DNA of 7,811 nt from an uncultured Acetatifactor sp. (GTDB taxonomy: Bacteria; Bacillota; Clostridia; Lachnospirales; Lachnospiraceae): assembly GCA_948896875.1 (NCBI GenBank), contig CAQUWW010000020.1, positions 30,562 to 38,372 on the forward strand. The letters run 5' to 3'. Below are positions 5,939 through 7,811 of this stretch, one piece after another. The notes below the pieces were generated by a model. That model did no database searches. It saw nothing but the letters and a program-made list of their open reading frames with translations, and had not been told where the DNA came from. Within the stretch, counting starts at the first letter, position 1. Each line of letters begins with the position of its first letter. The translations under genes and the position numbers were made by a program.

Positions 5939-7336
5939 CTATTTTCCCTGCAGCACAGCATTTCCTTTCTCAATGGCCTGTTCCAGTTCCTCTTTGGTAA
6001 CCTTATCGTATCTGGCCTTCTCAAAAAGCTCATTGATAGAAGTTCCCGCTTCTCCCGCCGTGGCAGGCGCCTGGGGTGATATATCTGTGGCCACACCGTC
6101 GGACATGGTGTCGATAAAGGACAAAATCGTAGTCTCAGAGCTGCTCAGCTTTCCGGTAATGCTCTCCCGGATAGGCGCACTGACAGGAACTCCCCGGTCA
6201 ATGCCGCATACATCGTACACATATGGATCGTTTGTAAAATAATCTATAAACGCCATAGCCAGTTCCTTATTCTCCGAAAAAGGAGAGACAGACCAGAGCA
6301 TACTGGGTTTCAGGAAAGCACCGCTTGTCGTAGCCTGATCCGCACAGGGAAAGCCGCAAAGTGCCAGCTCCTTTCCGCCGGCCGACTCAAAATTTCCCAG
6401 ATTATTCGACCAGTAGCCATTGATCACCATCCAGCAGTCATTGGCGTCGCTCAGCTGTGCGTCGGTCTCTCCGCCGTAATCCACGGGATTCTGAACAAAC
6501 TCATACTCATAACCATAACTCATGAAATTCACAAGATCATCCGCGTCAAAGCCATATGCCGTTCCATCTTCGTTGTAGAGTTCTTTTCCCATGGAACGCA
6601 GGTAGACGCCGAAGGATTCCCATGCCATTTCCAGATAGATTTTCTTGCCTGTCTGATCGTACACCTTTTGTCCCAGCTCAAATACCTCGCCGTAAGAAGG
6701 CGTCACACTCATGGACAGTCCCAGTTCCTCCAGAACAGCCGGGTCATAGAAGCTGGCCGGCGCATTCACTCCTGTGGAAATACCATACATTTTTCCGTTT
6801 ACAATTCCCCCGGACAACAGGGAGTCGTCTACCTCTGAAAGATCAATATATCCATCCGCAATCCACTGATCAAAGGGTTCCAGCTGACCGCCCTCCACAT
6901 AGGTAACAATTTCGCTGTAGTTCATCATGAAAAGGTCCGGAAGCTCTCCACCTGTAGCCTGTGTTGTCAGCTTTGTAAAATAATCGCCGTAAGCTCCGTA
7001 TTCCACTTCTATGGACAGGTTCTGATATTGCTTCTCAAAGTTCTCAATGATCTGGATTGTCTTTTCATTTCGTTCATCGCCGCCCCACCAGGCGATCCGG
7101 AATTCCGTATCCTTATAATCCTTTTCCTCCGCCCCCTGATTTCCCGCCGTATCTGTGGAACTTTGATTCTCCGAAGTGCCTGCCTCACTCTGATTCTCAT
7201 TCCCTGCTGAGGTAGTCTGGCTCTCATTCCCCGCCGCTCCGGAAGCATCAGGTCCCGTACCGGCTGTATCACCGCAGCCGGACAGTCCCAGTATCAGAAG
7301 CGTACTCATTATCCATGCCGTTTTCTTTTTCATCAT
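5939..7336 (-). CDS. ABC transporter sugar-binding lipoprotein, family 1 (UgpB/MalE-like)
   Basis: This is the extracellular solute-binding protein of a carbohydrate importer, about 465 residues long, a normal length for the family. It opens with a lipoprotein signal peptide: Lys residues, a hydrophobic run (IMSTLLILGL), then the lipobox LSGC with the lipidated cysteine at about residue 21. A low-complexity linker rich in G, N, S, T, Q and E follows to about residue 70. The mature fold begins near FRIAWWGGDERNEKTIQIIE and continues with typical family 1 features such as the YGDYFTKLTTQ and LPDLFMMNYSE stretches. The start is set by GGAG just upstream; the second of the paired ATGs (7333) is equally possible. 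It is followed by two permease genes, so it delivers substrate to them. The ligand cannot be predicted, but this family binds sugars, oligosaccharides and glycosides. Confidence 0.95.
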   Translation of the reverse strand: MMKKKTAWIMSTLLILGLSGCGDTAGTGPDASGAAGNESQTTSAGNENQSEAGTSENQSSTDTAGNQGAEEKDYKDTEFRIAWWGGDERNEKTIQIIENFEKQYQNLSIEVEYGAYGDYFTKLTTQATGGELPDLFMMNYSEIVTYVEGGQLEPFDQWIADGYIDLSEVDDSLLSGGIVNGKMYGISTGVNAPASFYDPAVLEELGLSMSVTPSYGEVFELGQKVYDQTGKKIYLEMAWESFGVYLRSMGKELYNEDGTAYGFDADDLVNFMSYGYEYEFVQNPVDYGGETDAQLSDANDCWMVINGYWSNNLGNFESAGGKELALCGFPCADQATTSGAFLKPSMLWSVSPFSENKELAMAFIDYFTNDPYVYDVCGIDRGVPVSAPIRESITGKLSSSETTILSFIDTMSDGVATDISPQAPATAGEAGTSINELFEKARYDKVTKEELEQAIEKGNAVLQGK

Positions 7337-7341
7337 TTTCA

Positions 7342-7345
7342 CTCC
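7342..7345 (-). promoter_or_regulatory. Ribosome-binding site that sets the start of the binding-protein gene
   Basis: GGAG on the minus strand stands 5 bases before the ATG at 7336 and 8 bases before the next ATG at 7333. It excludes the upstream in-frame ATG at 7393, which has no such site and would place a charged stretch before the signal peptide. Confidence 0.7.
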
Positions 7346-7473
7346 GTTTCCCTGTTTTTTTCTCAAATGTTGGTCAATCTGCAGAATCGGCAACCTGATA
7401 AAAGAATGTTAGCATAGAAAAACAGACAATGAAATTGAATTTGGAACACTTTTATTAGAAAAAAGATAAAAAG
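7346..7473 (-). promoter_or_regulatory. AT-rich gap between regulator and binding-protein genes; weak candidate promoter
   Basis: This 128-base gap is clearly richer in A and T than its surroundings. The best sigma-A-like match on the minus strand is TTCAAT (7439-7434) and TATGCT (7416-7411), separated by 17 bases. That is only 3 of 6 and 4 of 6 consensus positions. Such a promoter would start transcription near 7404. A weak -35 box would suit a gene that needs an AraC-type activator, which is inference. I see no clear direct repeats for regulator binding and no intrinsic terminator after the regulator gene, so read-through from it is also possible. Confidence 0.25.
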
Positions 7474-7811
7474 TCAGACATTTTTATATTCTTTTGGTGT
7501 CATACCTGTGTATCTTTTAAATAATTGATAGAAATAAGGAACATCATGTCCCAGCCCGACTGCTTCCGCAATTTCTTCAATTCTGTTATTCTCCGGATCT
7601 TTTAACATCTGTTTCGCCTTCTCCATACGAATCTCCAGAAGGTACTGGCTGAATTTCGTCTCTGTTTCTTTGTAAAAACATCTGCCAATATATTTTACTC
7701 CCAAATGTACCACCTGCTCCGCAATCAGCTGCAGATTCAGGGTCTCCTCCATATAATGCTGTTGTACATATGCCTTAATCTTGCGAACCAGTTCCGATTC
7801 CCTTTCCCTCT
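7474..7811 (-). CDS. AraC-type transcriptional regulator, C-terminal part (5' end outside window)
   Basis: The frame is open to the window edge, so only the last 112 or so residues are visible. They form an AraC/XylS-type DNA-binding domain with two helix-turn-helix units. The first lies around LQLIAEQVVHLGVKYIGRCF and the second around IEEIAEAVGLGHDVPYFYQL, closing with the family signature FKRYTGMTPKEY. A methionine lies in frame at 7752, but the domain continues upstream of it (ELVRKIKAYVQQHY), so it is not the true start. In clostridia such domains next to a family 1 sugar-binding protein are often the output half of a YesN-type response regulator paired with a sensor kinase. The receiver domain and any kinase would lie beyond the window. 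It is the natural candidate to control the transporter operon that follows on the same strand. The domain assignment is secure; the response-regulator subtype is inference. Confidence 0.93.
   Translation of the reverse strand, partial: RERESELVRKIKAYVQQHYMEETLNLQLIAEQVVHLGVKYIGRCFYKETETKFSQYLLEIRMEKAKQMLKDPENNRIEEIAEAVGLGHDVPYFYQLFKRYTGMTPKEYKNV

Overview
The window reads as part of one operon on the minus strand of a Firmicute, most likely a gut-type clostridium of the Lachnospiraceae. Grounds for this are strong GGAGG-like ribosome-binding sites, a lipoprotein sugar-binding protein, a MalFG-type importer without its own ATPase, an AraC-type regulator beside it, and a ferredoxin-like cluster motif typical of anaerobes. 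The taxon is inferred from gene content, not from a marker gene. Transcription runs from the high-coordinate end to the low-coordinate end, and no gene is supported on the plus strand.

In transcription order: the C-terminal end of an AraC-type regulator (7811-7474); a family 1 solute-binding lipoprotein (7336-5939); a gap with a strong hairpin; two sugar ABC permeases (5780-4842 and 4815-3976); a Gfo/Idh/MocA dehydrogenase (3876-2689); a 203-base gap with a candidate promoter and a perfect 12-bp inverted repeat flanked by 9-bp direct repeats; a single-module old-yellow-enzyme family oxidoreductase with a C-terminal 4Fe-4S motif (2485-1148); a 69-residue protein of unknown function (1094-885); and a short-chain dehydrogenase (804-37).

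The likely overall job is regulated uptake of a carbohydrate or glycoside, followed by redox chemistry. The lipoprotein captures the substrate and the two permeases import it, powered by an ATPase encoded elsewhere. Three oxidoreductases of different types then act on it. The window holds no glycosidase, kinase, isomerase or aldolase. An oxidation, elimination, enone-reduction or ketone-reduction sequence is therefore an attractive hypothesis, but the substrate cannot be read from the sequence.

The most unusual DNA lies in front of the flavin oxidoreductase gene (2502-2657) and in front of the small unknown gene, where a perfect 13-bp tandem duplication doubles the ribosome-binding site (1095-1120). 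I found no RNA genes, CRISPR arrays, complete insertion sequences or convincing intrinsic terminators.
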